Source: Streptosporangium nondiastaticum | GTDB taxonomy: Bacteria; Actinomycetota; Actinomycetes; Streptomycetales; Streptomycetaceae | Assembly: GCF_003011965.1 (NCBI RefSeq) | Contig: NZ_PXWG01000016.1 | Location: forward strand, 1 to 64,000 | DNA: 64,000 nt | Direction of reading: 5' to 3' | In this document: positions 23,030 to 31,179 of the stretch, in pieces | Layout of the letters: each line of letters opens with the position of its first letter | Position numbering within the stretch: the stretch's first letter is position 1 | Position numbers and translations under genes: made by a program | The notes under the pieces: model-generated | Seen by the model: only the letters and a program-made list of their open reading frames with translations | Told to the model about the DNA's origin: nothing | The model's database searches: none

Positions 23030-23848
23030 ATGGAGACCGTGTCCTACACGTCGCAGTGGACCGCGGCCGCCCGCGCCCTGGAGAGCGAGCGGAGCGACGC
23101 CCTCTTCGTCGACCCGCTGGCCCGCGCGCTCGCCGAACCCAAGGGGTTCGAGCTGCTCGACCACTACGGCGGCGGCGGACTCGTCGAGTTCGTGGCCGTC
23201 CGCACCCGCTACCTCGACGACGCCATCGGCGACGCGGTGCAAAAGGGCATCCGGCAGGTCGTGCTGATCGCGGCCGGCATGGACACCCGCGCCTACCGGC
23301 TGTCCCTCCCCGACGACGTCCGGGTGTACGAGGTCGATCACCAGGCCCTGATCGACGAGAAGGAGAAGCGCCTGGCCCAGCTGGGCTCCCCGGCGCCGAC
23401 CGTGAACCTGCAGCGGGTCGGGGCGGACCTCGCCGGGGACTGGTCCGCGGCGCTGCGCGCCACCGACTTCGACCCCGCGCAGCCCACCCTGTGGATCCCC
23501 GAGGCCCTGCTCTTCTTCCTGACCGAGGAGCAGTCCGCCACGCTGATGCGCACCTTCGCGGCCAACTCCGTCCCCGGCAGCCAGGTAGCGGTGGACATCC
23601 TCAGCAAGGCGCTCCTGCGCAGCCCGGCCACCCAGATCTTCCTGTCCTCCCTCAACGAGGACGGGATCCCCTGGCTCTTCGGGACCGACGAGCCCGAGGA
23701 GTTCATGGCCGGCACCGGCTGGACCGTGCGCGAGCTCAAGGAGCCGGGCGAGCCCGGCGCCGGCGAGGGCCGCTGGCCGTACGCCGTCCAGCCCCGCGAG
23801 GTCAAGGGAGCGGCCCGCAACTGGCTGCTCCGCGCCGAACTCGCCTAG
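23030..23848 (+). CDS. SAM-dependent methyltransferase, leucine carboxyl methyltransferase-like
   Basis: A 272-residue protein from the ATG at 23030. The SAM-binding loop is QVVLIAAGMDTRAYRL, followed by the acidic residue in VYEVDHQALIDEKEKRL and the GADLAGDW motif, all typical of the PPM1/TIGR00027 family widespread in actinobacteria. These are O-methyltransferases, often acting on carboxylates. It is the last gene of the operon and is followed by a strong terminator-like hairpin. A carboxyl or N-oxide oxygen on the released product could be the acceptor, which is a guess. Confidence 0.82.
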   Translation: METVSYTSQWTAAARALESERSDALFVDPLARALAEPKGFELLDHYGGGGLVEFVAVRTRYLDDAIGDAVQKGIRQVVLIAAGMDTRAYRLSLPDDVRVYEVDHQALIDEKEKRLAQLGSPAPTVNLQRVGADLAGDWSAALRATDFDPAQPTLWIPEALLFFLTEEQSATLMRTFAANSVPGSQVAVDILSKALLRSPATQIFLSSLNEDGIPWLFGTDEPEEFMAGTGWTVRELKEPGEPGAGEGRWPYAVQPREVKGAARNWLLRAELA

Positions 23849-23861
23849 TCACGACGAGCGA

Positions 23862-23891
23862 AGCGGCACGGCCCCGGCGGGCCGTGCCGCT
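23862..23891 (+). terminator. terminator of the carrier-protein operon
   Basis: AGCGGCACGGCCC and GGGCCGTGCCGCT pair perfectly over 13 bp with loop CGGC, 13 bases after the methyltransferase stop. Confidence 0.75.
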
Positions 23892-24001
23892 CTGCGGCGT
23901 CGTGCCGGTCCACCCGGCGTCGGACCGTCCGGCGTTTCCGATCCCCGGCCGTCCGGACCGCCCGTCGTCGTCCCATCACCCGTCAACGAAGGGAACGTGC
24001 C

Positions 24002-25459
24002 ATGACCGACAGTCGTCCCGTGACGACCACGGACAGCGGTATCCCGGTACCGAGCGACGAGTTCTCCCAGTCCGTGGGGGCCGACGGCCCGCTGCTGCTG
24101 CAGGACCACTACCTCATCCAGAAGCTCGCGCACTTCGACCGCGAGCGCGTGCCCGAGCGGGTCGTGCACGCCAAGGGCGGCGGCGCCTACGGGACCCTGG
24201 AGATCACCGAGGACGTCAGCCAGTTCACCAAGGCCGACGTCTTCCGGCGCGGCAAGCGCACCGAGCTGTTCCTGCGCTTCTCCACCGTCGCCGGCGAGCT
24301 CGGCTTCGCGGACACCGCCCGCGACCCGCGCGGCTTCGCGGTCAAGCTCTACACCGAAGAGGGCAACTACGACATCGTCGGGAACAACACCCCGATCTTC
24401 TTCATCCGCGACCCGCAGAAGTTCCCCGACTTCATCCACTCGCAGAAGCGGCGCGCCGACAACCACCTGCACGACAACAACATGCAGTGGGACTTCTGGA
24501 CGCTCTCGCCCGAGTCGGCGCACCAGGTCACGATCCTGATGTCGGACCGCGGCACCCCGTACTCCTGGCGGCACATGAACGGCTACGGCAGCCACACCTT
24601 CCTGTGGTACAACGCCGCCCGCGAGAAGTTCTGGGTGAAGTACCACTTCAAGACCGACCAGGGCATCAGGAACTTCACCGGGACCGAGGCCGCGGCCGCG
24701 GGCGCCGAGGACCCCGACTTCCACATCCGCGACCTCCACGAGGCGATCCGGAAGGGCGACCACCCGACCTGGACCCTCCAGGTGCAGGTCATGCCCTTCG
24801 AGGACGCGGCGGACTACCGCTTCAACCCGTTCGACCTGACCAAGATCTGGCCGCACGAGGACTACCCGCCCATCGACATCGGCACCCTCACCCTCAGCCG
24901 CAACCCGGAGAACTACTTCGCCGAGGTCGAGCAGGCCGCCTTCGAGCCGTCGAACCTCGTCCCGGGCGTCGGAGCCTCCCCGGACAAGATGCTGCAGGGG
25001 CGGCTGTTCAGCTACCCCGACACCCACCGCTACCGCATCGGTGCCAACTACCTGCAACTGCCGGTCAACCGGCCCAAGAACGCGGTCCACTCGTACAACC
25101 GCGACGGCTCCATGCGCTACGACAACCCCGGCGACCCCGTCTACGCGCCCAACAGCTTCGCCGGCCCGGTCGCCGACCCGCTCCTGCTCGCCGGCGAGCA
25201 CTACGAGGTCACCGGCGAGATCGTGCGCAGCGCCCACCGGCTGCACGCCGAGGACGACGACTTCGGCCAGGCCCGCGCCCTGTGGGAGAAGGTCATGGCC
25301 GACACCGACCGCGATCACCTGGTGGCCAACATCGTCGCGCACGCCTCGGCGCCCGAGGTGCGCACGGAGACCAAGGAGCGCGTCGTCGACTACTGGCGCA
25401 GCGTCCACAAGGACCTGGGTGACCGGGTCTCCCGCGGCCTGGGCGTCACCGGGCAGTGA
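24002..25459 (+). CDS. katA: monofunctional haem catalase
   Basis: A 485-residue small-subunit catalase starting at the ATG at 24002 (GAAGGGAA upstream). The active-site His56 is in RVVHAKGGGAYG; the active-site Asn is in YDIVGNNTP; the proximal haem ligand is Tyr338 in RLFSYPDTHRYRIGANYLQLPVN. It turns hydrogen peroxide into water and oxygen in the cytoplasm. Length and signatures match clade 3 catalases. It lies about 30 bp before the MBL-fold gene. Its position behind a diiron oxygenase operon may be chance. Confidence 0.93.
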   Translation: MTDSRPVTTTDSGIPVPSDEFSQSVGADGPLLLQDHYLIQKLAHFDRERVPERVVHAKGGGAYGTLEITEDVSQFTKADVFRRGKRTELFLRFSTVAGELGFADTARDPRGFAVKLYTEEGNYDIVGNNTPIFFIRDPQKFPDFIHSQKRRADNHLHDNNMQWDFWTLSPESAHQVTILMSDRGTPYSWRHMNGYGSHTFLWYNAAREKFWVKYHFKTDQGIRNFTGTEAAAAGAEDPDFHIRDLHEAIRKGDHPTWTLQVQVMPFEDAADYRFNPFDLTKIWPHEDYPPIDIGTLTLSRNPENYFAEVEQAAFEPSNLVPGVGASPDKMLQGRLFSYPDTHRYRIGANYLQLPVNRPKNAVHSYNRDGSMRYDNPGDPVYAPNSFAGPVADPLLLAGEHYEVTGEIVRSAHRLHAEDDDFGQARALWEKVMADTDRDHLVANIVAHASAPEVRTETKERVVDYWRSVHKDLGDRVSRGLGVTGQ

Positions 25460-25487
25460 CCACCGACAGCGGCACGAGGAGCACACC

Positions 25488-26273
25488 ATGAGTTCGGCCG
25501 AGACCGTCACCCTGCGGCGTCTCGCCTGGGCCGGCGTCGAAGTGGCCTCCGGAGACGACCGGATCGTCATCGACGCCCTCAAGAACCCCGCGGACCTCGC
25601 GGGGTTCCAGGGCATGCCCCGGCGGCCCCTCCCCAGCATCGAGGCGTCCCCGGGCGTACGGACCCACGCCTTCGTCACCCACCTCCACCCCGACCACTGC
25701 GACCGGCTGCTGCTCGCGGAGTACGCCGCCACCGAGGGCTGCACCGTGGGCTGCCACACCCCGATCGTGGATGTCCTCGGCGGGATGGGGATCACCGCCG
25801 TCGCGCAGGACATGGGGGAGCGGCGGAAGATCGGGCCGTTCACCACCATCCCCGTGCCCTCCCACGACTGGCGCGGCGACGACCAGGTCGCGTGGATCGT
25901 GGAGGCGCCCGGGCTGCGCGTCATCCACTTCGGCGACACCATCTGGCACGGCAAGTGGTGGGAGATCGCGCGCGAATACGGGCCCTTCGACGTGGCGTTC
26001 CTGCCCATCGCCGGGGTGATGGCCCGCCGCGAGGGCATCACGCCCACCAACCAGCCCGCCACGCTCACCCCGGAGCAGGCCGTCGAGGCGGCGGTCGTGC
26101 TGGGGGCGTCGACCGCCTGCGCGATCCACTACGACCTCTTCAACAACCCGCCCTACTACACCGAACAGCACGACGTGCGCGGGCGATTCCTGCGGGCCGC
26201 CGAGGCCCGGGGCATCAACGGCATCGCCCCCGGCGACGGGAAGCCCGTGCCGTTCGCGGCCGCCGCTGCCTGA
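25488..26273 (+). CDS. metallo-beta-lactamase-fold hydrolase (UlaG/L-ascorbate lactonase-like)
   Basis: A 261-residue protein from the ATG at 25488, with GAGGAG upstream. The metal-binding signature THLHPDHCDRL (residues 64-74) is clear. Later ligands follow in SHDW, HFGDTIWHG and the C-terminal AIHYDLF. The overall pattern resembles cytoplasmic UlaG-like MBL hydrolases. Substrate unknown. The gene sits between catalase and a transporter and may be part of one operon with them (gaps about 30 and 40 bp). Confidence 0.78.
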   Translation: MSSAETVTLRRLAWAGVEVASGDDRIVIDALKNPADLAGFQGMPRRPLPSIEASPGVRTHAFVTHLHPDHCDRLLLAEYAATEGCTVGCHTPIVDVLGGMGITAVAQDMGERRKIGPFTTIPVPSHDWRGDDQVAWIVEAPGLRVIHFGDTIWHGKWWEIAREYGPFDVAFLPIAGVMARREGITPTNQPATLTPEQAVEAAVVLGASTACAIHYDLFNNPPYYTEQHDVRGRFLRAAEARGINGIAPGDGKPVPFAAAAA

Positions 26274-26314
26274 CCGCGGCCGCCGCTGCCCGACCAGAAC
26301 CGGAAGGATGGTTC

Positions 26315-27568
26315 GTGACCCCACCCCCTGAATCGGAGACCACGGTTTCACCGCCCCGCGGGACGGCGGCCGAGCCGGGGCCCGGTCCCGCCCGCAGCGC
26401 TCCGGGGAATCGCCGCCTGCTCTGGTACGCGCTGGCGGTGCTGCTGGTCGGGATCAACATGCGGCCCGCCATCGTTGCCGTCTCGCCGCTGCTGGACGAG
26501 ATCCGGCACGTCACCGGCCTCTCCAACGGCGGCGCCGGCGCGCTGTCGACGCTGCCCCTGATCTGCTTCGGCATCTTCGCCCCGCTCGCGCCCCGGCTGG
26601 CCCGCCGCTGGGGCATGGAGCGGACCCTGGTCGCGGTGCTGGCGGTGCTGCTCGCCGGCAGCGCCGTGCGGCTCGTCCCGGAGCTGTTCCCGCTGTTCGC
26701 CGGGACGTTCCTGGTCGGCACCGCGGTGGCGATCGCCAACGTGGTCATCACCGCACTGATCAAACGGGACTTCCCGCAGCAGGTCGGGCTGATGTCCGGC
26801 CTGCACACCACCATGCTCGTCGGCGGCGGCGCCGTCACGGCCGCGGCCACCGTGCCGCTGCGCGACGCGCTGTCGCTCACCTGGGCCGGCGGCCTGGCCG
26901 TCTGGGGCGTCCTCGCCCTCGCGGCACTGCTGGTCTGGGCACCGAAGCTGCGCCGGGACCGTGCGCAGCCCCCGGTGGCGGCACAGGCGGGCGGCTCGAT
27001 CTGGCGGAGCCGCCTGGCCTGGGCGGTCGCCCTCTTCTACGCCTTCCAGTCGCTGCTCTACTACACCGCGACCACCTGGCTGCCGTCGTTCTACATCGAC
27101 CACGGCTGGAGCGAGGGCGGCGCCGGCGTCCTGCTCGCGGTCTGCATGGGCTCCGCCATGGTCACCTCACTGCTGGTCCCGGTATGGGCGCAGCGGTCCC
27201 GGAAGCAGAGCTACCTGGCGGTCATCGGCACCGTACTGTGCATGGCCGCCTTCGCCGGCCTGATCGCGGCCCCGACCGGGGCGGCGGTGCTGTGGGCCGC
27301 CGTCCTGGGCCTCGGCCTGGGCGCGGTGCTCTCCCTGGGCATCGCCTACATGTCCATGTGCGCCCGCACCACTCACGACGCGGGCCTGCTGTCCGCGATG
27401 TCCCAGTGCGTGGGCTACCTGCTGGCGGCCCTGGGCCCCACGGCCTTCGGCGCCGCCCGCGACCTGACCGGCGCCTGGACCACGGGCCTGATCGCCCTGG
27501 TGATCCTGGCGATCCCGATGGGCGTCACCGGCGCCCTGGCCGGCCGCGGCGGCCAGGTCACCCGCTAG
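26315..27568 (+). CDS. MFS transporter of the CynX/NimT type
   Basis: A 417-residue membrane protein; GTG start at 26315 preceded by GGAAGG. About twelve hydrophobic helices can be counted from LLWYALAVLLVGINMRPAIVAVSPLL to the last one, ALVILAIPMGVTGALAG. GINMRP and the SGLHTTMLVGGG region are typical of the cyanate/nitroimidazole (CynX/NimT) group. It probably exports or imports small organic anions. A perfect stem-loop follows the stop. Confidence 0.82.
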   Translation: MTPPPESETTVSPPRGTAAEPGPGPARSAPGNRRLLWYALAVLLVGINMRPAIVAVSPLLDEIRHVTGLSNGGAGALSTLPLICFGIFAPLAPRLARRWGMERTLVAVLAVLLAGSAVRLVPELFPLFAGTFLVGTAVAIANVVITALIKRDFPQQVGLMSGLHTTMLVGGGAVTAAATVPLRDALSLTWAGGLAVWGVLALAALLVWAPKLRRDRAQPPVAAQAGGSIWRSRLAWAVALFYAFQSLLYYTATTWLPSFYIDHGWSEGGAGVLLAVCMGSAMVTSLLVPVWAQRSRKQSYLAVIGTVLCMAAFAGLIAAPTGAAVLWAAVLGLGLGAVLSLGIAYMSMCARTTHDAGLLSAMSQCVGYLLAALGPTAFGAARDLTGAWTTGLIALVILAIPMGVTGALAGRGGQVTR

Positions 27569-27571
27569 GAA

Positions 27572-27601
27572 CGGCGGGGTGCGGCGCGCCGCACCCCGCC
27601 G
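27572..27601. terminator. bidirectional terminator-like hairpin
   Basis: CGGCGGGGTGCGGC and GCCGCACCCCGCCG pair perfectly over 14 bp, with two bases between them, four bases after the MFS gene stop. Confidence 0.7.
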
Positions 27602-27690
27602 CTTGAAGATGAAGTACGGGCTCGTACACACCACGGCCATCAGCAGCATGGAGAACCGTAGATCGTGCCGACGAGGGTGGCCGTCCGGAG
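27597..27690 (-). pseudogene. decayed fragment of the corA 3' end (copy 1)
   Basis: Read on the minus strand the segment gives LLMAVVCTSPYFIFKRR, matching the last residues of the intact CorA at 48079. A second stretch (CCGTAGATCGTGCCGACGAG on the plus strand) matches the codons around the GMN motif with an internal deletion between. It is not expressed as a CorA. Confidence 0.7.
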
Positions 27691-27702
27691 TGAGGGCGTG
27701 GA

Positions 27703-28101
27703 TCAGATCTTCTCGACGGCCACACGGATGTGAGGGGCAGTGAGCATGGCGATGTCCTCCACATCGGACGTCAGGATCGTCACCCGGCCTGGCTGAGCCA
27801 GGGCCGTGGCGCAAAGCATCGCGTCGATGGCGTACTTGTGGCCGTGCAGCCCGGCCGTGCGGAGCAGGGTGGCGGCGGACTGGGCGACGGCCTGGGTGAC
27901 CGGCTCGACCCGCAGCCGGGACAGCGTCCACTTCAGAGCGGCGTCGTTGATCCGGGGGTGGACCACCTCGACGAGAACCGCGGCCGAGGTGATCACGGGA
28001 AGGTCGGCGTCACGGGCGGCGGTGAGCCATTCGTGGACCTCGCGGTCGCGCTGCACGGCCTTGGCCAGGCCCTCGCTGTCCAGAATGAGCGCGCCACTCA
28101 C
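27703..28101 (-). CDS. vapC: PIN-domain toxin (VapC type)
   Basis: A 132-residue PIN domain: LILDSEGLAK with the first acidic residue, AVLVEVV with the second, and YAIDAMLCATALA and TSDVEDIAML with the remaining acidic residues that hold Mg2+ or Mn2+. Such toxins cut RNA, often tRNA, when their antitoxin is lost. Its start overlaps the antitoxin stop by 4 bases. Confidence 0.82.
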   Translation of the reverse strand: MSGALILDSEGLAKAVQRDREVHEWLTAARDADLPVITSAAVLVEVVHPRINDAALKWTLSRLRVEPVTQAVAQSAATLLRTAGLHGHKYAIDAMLCATALAQPGRVTILTSDVEDIAMLTAPHIRVAVEKI

Positions 28102-28382
28102 GCCGCTGCCCCGGCCCCGGAGGAGGGGCCGCCGGTGAGCTTGGCCCGCTTGGCAGCCACGGCCTCCGGGTCGGCGGGGCCGTGGGTCTTGTCGAAGTCG
28201 GCGATCAGCTCGTCCAGGTTGTCGCGCTCGATCTGCCGCTGGGCGGCCCTCTCCAGGTACGCGGACACGCCACGCTTGCCGACCCGCTCGCGGATCGCTT
28301 GCAGGGTGCCGGCGGTCAGGGAGACGGAGATGCCGCTGCTGGGACCGTCGCCGGGTGGGAAGTCGGTGTCGTCGTCAGCCAT
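28098..28382 (-). CDS. vapB: antitoxin of the VapB type
   Basis: A 94-residue protein from the ATG at 28382. Residues 18-60 (ISVSLTAGTLQAIRERVGKRGVSAYLERAAQRQIER) form a ribbon-helix-helix-like segment; the rest is an acidic, flexible tail that would wrap the toxin. It would bind VapC and repress its own promoter, where a perfect 10-3-10 palindrome sits directly upstream. Confidence 0.75.
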   Translation of the reverse strand: MADDDTDFPPGDGPSSGISVSLTAGTLQAIRERVGKRGVSAYLERAAQRQIERDNLDELIADFDKTHGPADPEAVAAKRAKLTGGPSSGAGAAA

Positions 28383-28389
28383 GACAGGA

Positions 28390-28412
28390 GTATGGCATTT
28401 TGAATGCCATAC
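28390..28412. promoter_or_regulatory. palindromic operator of the vapBC pair
   Basis: GTATGGCATT, three bases TTG, and AATGCCATAC form a perfect inverted repeat 8 bp upstream of the antitoxin start. It probably overlaps the promoter. Confidence 0.65.
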
Positions 28413-28539
28413 GGTGAGCCTTGCCGACCGGAGGGCGTGCGGTAGGCACTGCCGGTGGTTACTCACTGTGATGTGAAGCGTCCTACTCCGCTGAGCGGGA
28501 CCAGCTGCCCGGTGCGGCAGCGGAGCCCCGATACGGCGG

Positions 28540-28574
28540 CAGGGCCCGGACCGTGCGCCGCGGTCCGGGCCCTG
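28540..28574. terminator. terminator-like hairpin
   Basis: CAGGGCCCGGACC and GGTCCGGGCCCTG form a perfect 13-bp stem with a 9-base loop, behind the small gene at 28608. Confidence 0.7.
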
Positions 28575-28607
28575 CCTCGTGGGGTGCCGCCCTGCGGCGG
28601 CCGTGCG

Positions 28608-28823
28608 TCAGCTCTGTGCGGTGTCGTCGCTCGCCTGCCCGGCGGCCTCGGCTGCACGTGCCTTTTCGCGCATCTTGCGCACCAGCTCCGCCTTCTGGGC
28701 GGCGGCGTTCTGGCGGTCGAGGTTGCGGTGCGGACCGTTGTTCTGCCGCTCGGCGCGGGACAGCTTCTTGCGCTGGCCGCCGCCCTGGCCCACGGGGTTG
28801 TTGATGTTCTTGCTGTCGGTCAC
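28608..28823 (-). CDS. small basic protein, DUF6243-like
   Basis: A 71-residue protein from the GTG at 28823 (GGGAGAA upstream). It is highly charged: PVGQGGGQRKKLSRAERQNNG, then DRQNAAAQKAELVRKMREKARAAE, a predicted single amphipathic helix. Pattern and length resemble DUF6243 proteins, common and uncharacterised in streptomycetes. No function can be given. Confidence 0.6.
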   Translation of the reverse strand: MTDSKNINNPVGQGGGQRKKLSRAERQNNGPHRNLDRQNAAAQKAELVRKMREKARAAEAAGQASDDTAQS

Positions 28824-29118
28824 GGGTTCTCCCGGTGGTGATGTGAAGTGATCTACGGATTCATCGGTGGGGGACGGGCGCGGCGACATCGGGGGACGTC
28901 AGCGGGGGCCCGTCACGCTCTCACTCGTAAATCGGCGTCTGGAAGAACATGACAAGGACGTTACCTGGTTCCGTCCGCCCCGCGCACCAAACTTTTCGCC
29001 GCCCCGACGCCGGCCGGACCTTCGGCGAGCGCCCGGGGCCGCCTTCCCTCCAGGAATCTCGGCACTGCCCGCACCCGCTGATGGCCGCCGCACGCCCGGG
29101 ACAGGCCCAGTCGTTCCC

Positions 29119-29178
29119 ATGCGGGAGAAGGGGAAGCGCTGGAAGGCGTCCCGCAAGGACGGCCTGGTCGCGGCCTGA
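29119..29178 (+). pseudogene. remnant of a tyrosine recombinase gene (copy 1)
   Basis: The frame MREKGKRWKASRKDGLVAA is nearly identical over its first 15 residues, and about 87 percent identical in DNA, to the start of the recombinase remnant at 35856. It then stops directly before the same kind of hairpin. It looks like a deletion product of the same gene. In the 417-bp region 28824-29240 nothing else was recognised. Confidence 0.5.
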
Positions 29179-29179
29179 G

Positions 29180-29215
29180 GAACGGGTGGCACAGCGCATG
29201 CTGTGCCACCCGTTC
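29180..29215. terminator. 16-bp perfect hairpin (copy 1)
   Basis: GAACGGGTGGCACAGC, loop GCAT, GCTGTGCCACCCGTTC. A near-identical hairpin occurs at 36120-36153, also directly after a recombinase remnant, so it travelled with that gene. Confidence 0.75.
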
Positions 29216-29240
29216 TCGTTGGCGCGTCGCGGCGCATGTG

Positions 29241-29927
29241 TCACGCCGCTCGACGCCACGGCAAGCGGGAGCCTCTGGTGGGCAGCGAGAGCAGTTCGTG
29301 CAAGGGCCTGCCCTTGTGGGCCCAGCGGTCCAGCCGGTCGCGGTCCACCCACCGCACACCGTAACGGTCGCCCCAAGCCATGGCGTCGCGAGTGAACGAG
29401 CCGTTGGTAACGACGACCGCGTGGTCCGCCCTGTGCGCGGGACCTGCCGTGCCTTTCACCTGGTACATCACTGATGAGCCGACCTTGCCGCCGACGCGGG
29501 TGTGTTTTGCCTGCACCACGATCCGCCCGAGGGGTATTCGGACGCCGATCACGTCCGCGGCCTGGTCCCCGCCACGGCCCACCTTCCTGGCCGCCCAGCC
29601 GTCGCGGACGAGGAGGTCGCGCAGCGCGTGCTCGAACTGCTCGTCGTCCATCGCATCGAACTCCGCCAGGGTGATGCGCAGACGAGCCAGCCGTTCACTG
29701 TCCGCGCGATCCCGGCGGCGGCCCCGTATCCGGAGGCCGGCCACGGCGACGGCCGAGGCGAAGACGGTCAAGACCAGCAGCGGCCAGGCCGCAGCGGCCC
29801 TCGCGATCAGGTTCGATACGGCCTGCGCCAGGGCGACCATGACCGCGAGGGCCACGGCTGCCGCACCCAGGGCGTCCCCGGTGCTGCGCGGTCGCCACTG
29901 GAGCCTTCGCCGCGATCGGGCTGTCAC
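29241..29927 (-). CDS. membrane-anchored restriction-endonuclease-like protein (Mrr type)
   Basis: A 228-residue protein, GTG start overlapping the stop of the small upstream gene by GTGA. Residues about 20-72 hold two membrane helices (AAAVALAVMVALAQAVSNLI and WPLLVLTVFASAVAVAGL). The C-terminal half is an Mrr-like PD-(D/E)xK domain: MDDEQFEHALRDLLVRDGW, GGDQAADVIG with the catalytic Asp, and RIVVQAKHTR with Gln-x-Lys. The remaining helix is AVVVTNGSFTRDAMAWGDRYGV. Such enzymes cleave DNA, often modified DNA. Placement at the membrane suggests a barrier to incoming DNA. It is probably part of a defence island. Confidence 0.8.
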   Translation of the reverse strand: MTARSRRRLQWRPRSTGDALGAAAVALAVMVALAQAVSNLIARAAAAWPLLVLTVFASAVAVAGLRIRGRRRDRADSERLARLRITLAEFDAMDDEQFEHALRDLLVRDGWAARKVGRGGDQAADVIGVRIPLGRIVVQAKHTRVGGKVGSSVMYQVKGTAGPAHRADHAVVVTNGSFTRDAMAWGDRYGVRWVDRDRLDRWAHKGRPLHELLSLPTRGSRLPWRRAA

Positions 29928-30136
29928 TGCCCGCCCGCCGACGCGGAGACGGCAGGCTTCGGGGCGGGCTGCTGCTCGGCGTCGCTGTCGCCGAACCCGA
30001 AGATCTGACCCCAGAGCCATACCACCGCACACAAGCCGGCCACGGCCCAGACGCTCAGCCCCTTGGCGGACTTCGGCGTCGGCTTGCGGCGGAGGTGGCT
30101 TCGTACGCGCACGTATCCGTCCGGAACCTTCGGCAT
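29924..30136 (-). CDS. small single-pass membrane protein
   Basis: A 70-residue protein: a basic N-terminus (MPKVPDGYVRVRSHLRRKPTPKSA), one membrane helix (LSVWAVAGLCAVVWLWGQIFG) and an Ala/Pro/Ser-rich tail. The stop overlaps the start of the Mrr-like gene, so the two are co-translated and may work together. No known family recognised. Confidence 0.55.
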   Translation of the reverse strand: MPKVPDGYVRVRSHLRRKPTPKSAKGLSVWAVAGLCAVVWLWGQIFGFGDSDAEQQPAPKPAVSASAGGQ

Positions 30137-30439
30137 GCTGCATCCCCTCCCTATCGGTCCGCGCTGCGCAGACCTCCAGTTCGGTTGTAGCGGTGGCCAC
30201 TGACAGAACCTGATGCCCCGTCATGATCGTGCGGGAGGCAAGAGTGCAAGTCGGCCATGCCTTCGCGAGTTTCTACCGACCCTCACGGTCCTCTGGCCTG
30301 CGCGGAGGCTTTCCGGCTGGGTGCCGTGCTACGGAATCGCAAGGCGTTCCGAATGGCCAGTTCTTGCGGAGTGCGGCGAGCAGCGCCTGCGCCGGGCGCC
30401 GCCTCTCAATGAGGTGGAGACACTGAACCCCGGGTCGGC

Positions 30440-30530
30440 CCGCTGGCGTGCGTTCTCCCCAGGGGGCCGGGAGTCGTCCTCGGTTTCTTTCGCGCACTGA
30501 AGTTGATCAGGGGGTCGTGCCCTCGCTGCT
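30440..30530. repeat. repeated flank of the corA remnants
   Basis: The segment containing CTCCCCAGGGGG, GAGTCGTCCTCGG and TTGATCAGGGGGTCG recurs in degenerate form at 36834-36925 (CTCCCCAGGGGG, GGTCGTTCTCGG, TTAATCAAGGGGCC). Both copies directly adjoin a corA 3' fragment, so the repeated unit includes downstream flank as well as gene end. In the rest of the gap 30137-30439 nothing was recognised. Confidence 0.6.
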
Positions 30531-30810
30531 ACAGCCAGTCGCGCCGCTTGAAGATGAAGTACAGGCTTGTGCACACCGCTGCCATCAGCAGGATCGCGAA
30601 GGGGTAGCCGAAGGCCCAGTGCAGCTCCGGCATGCGGTCGAAGTTCATGCCGTAGATCGTTCCCACCAGCGTGGGGGCAAACAGGATGGCCGCCCACGAC
30701 GAGATCTTCTTGAAGTCGTCGCCCTTGGGGCGCTGACCTGCGGAGATCGAGTGGATAGGTGCCCTGACCTGCGGCGATCCGTCTTTCCGGCCCTTTCGTC
30801 GTGCTGCCAC
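30530..30810 (-). pseudogene. corA 3'-end fragment (copy 2), fused to foreign sequence
   Basis: About 187 bp (30530-30716) are almost identical to the 3' end of the intact corA (48078-48264), giving KISSWAAILFAPTLVGTIYGMNFD up to the final KRRDWL. The 30 residues before that (from the ATG at 30810) do not match CorA. The ion-channel body is missing, so this is not a working transporter. A short membrane peptide with the last two helices could in principle be made. Confidence 0.8.
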
Positions 30811-30844
30811 TTTGTGCGGCTGCCTCTCCCCAGCCAGGGTCGGC

Positions 30845-31111
30845 TCAGCCTATTCCCTCGCGTGCGGCCTTCAGGTCGTCCACGAAGAACACGTCTTGAC
30901 GCCACTCCCCGGGCCATGCAGCGAGTACGAGATCTTTCGGTCCCGCCTGCGCCAGCAGGGCCCGCTTGTCAGTGATGCGGGTTGCTTGGGAGACGACCCC
31001 TTGGGCATCGATCCGGATCAGGGTCACGGTCTGTCCGCGCCAGGGGAACCCGGCTTCTACAGAGCTGGTGCGGCGGAGGCTCGAAGCGTTGAACTCGGCA
31101 AATCTCGGCAT
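30845..31111 (-). CDS. small protein of unknown function
   Basis: An 88-residue protein from the ATG at 31111. It looks real in composition (MPRFAEFNASSLRRTSSVEAG, ATRITDKRALLAQAGPKDLVLAAWPGEWRQDVFFVDDL). No domain recognised and no membrane or signal segment. It ends 35 bp from the corA fragment and lies downstream of the HEPN-motif gene on the same strand, separated by about 70 bp. Confidence 0.5.
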   Translation of the reverse strand: MPRFAEFNASSLRRTSSVEAGFPWRGQTVTLIRIDAQGVVSQATRITDKRALLAQAGPKDLVLAAWPGEWRQDVFFVDDLKAAREGIG

Positions 31112-31179
31112 GATGTGCAGCTTACTGTTGCCGTTGAGGGGGTACGGGTTTTTGCGTACACCAGTGCGCGGCTCGCAGC

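Noticed and set aside
27167..27931. 254-residue minus-strand frame with a CorA-like middle
   Set aside because: A short match (VVCTSPYFIFKRR) lies between shadow sequence of the MFS and VapC genes; only the corA fragment is reported.
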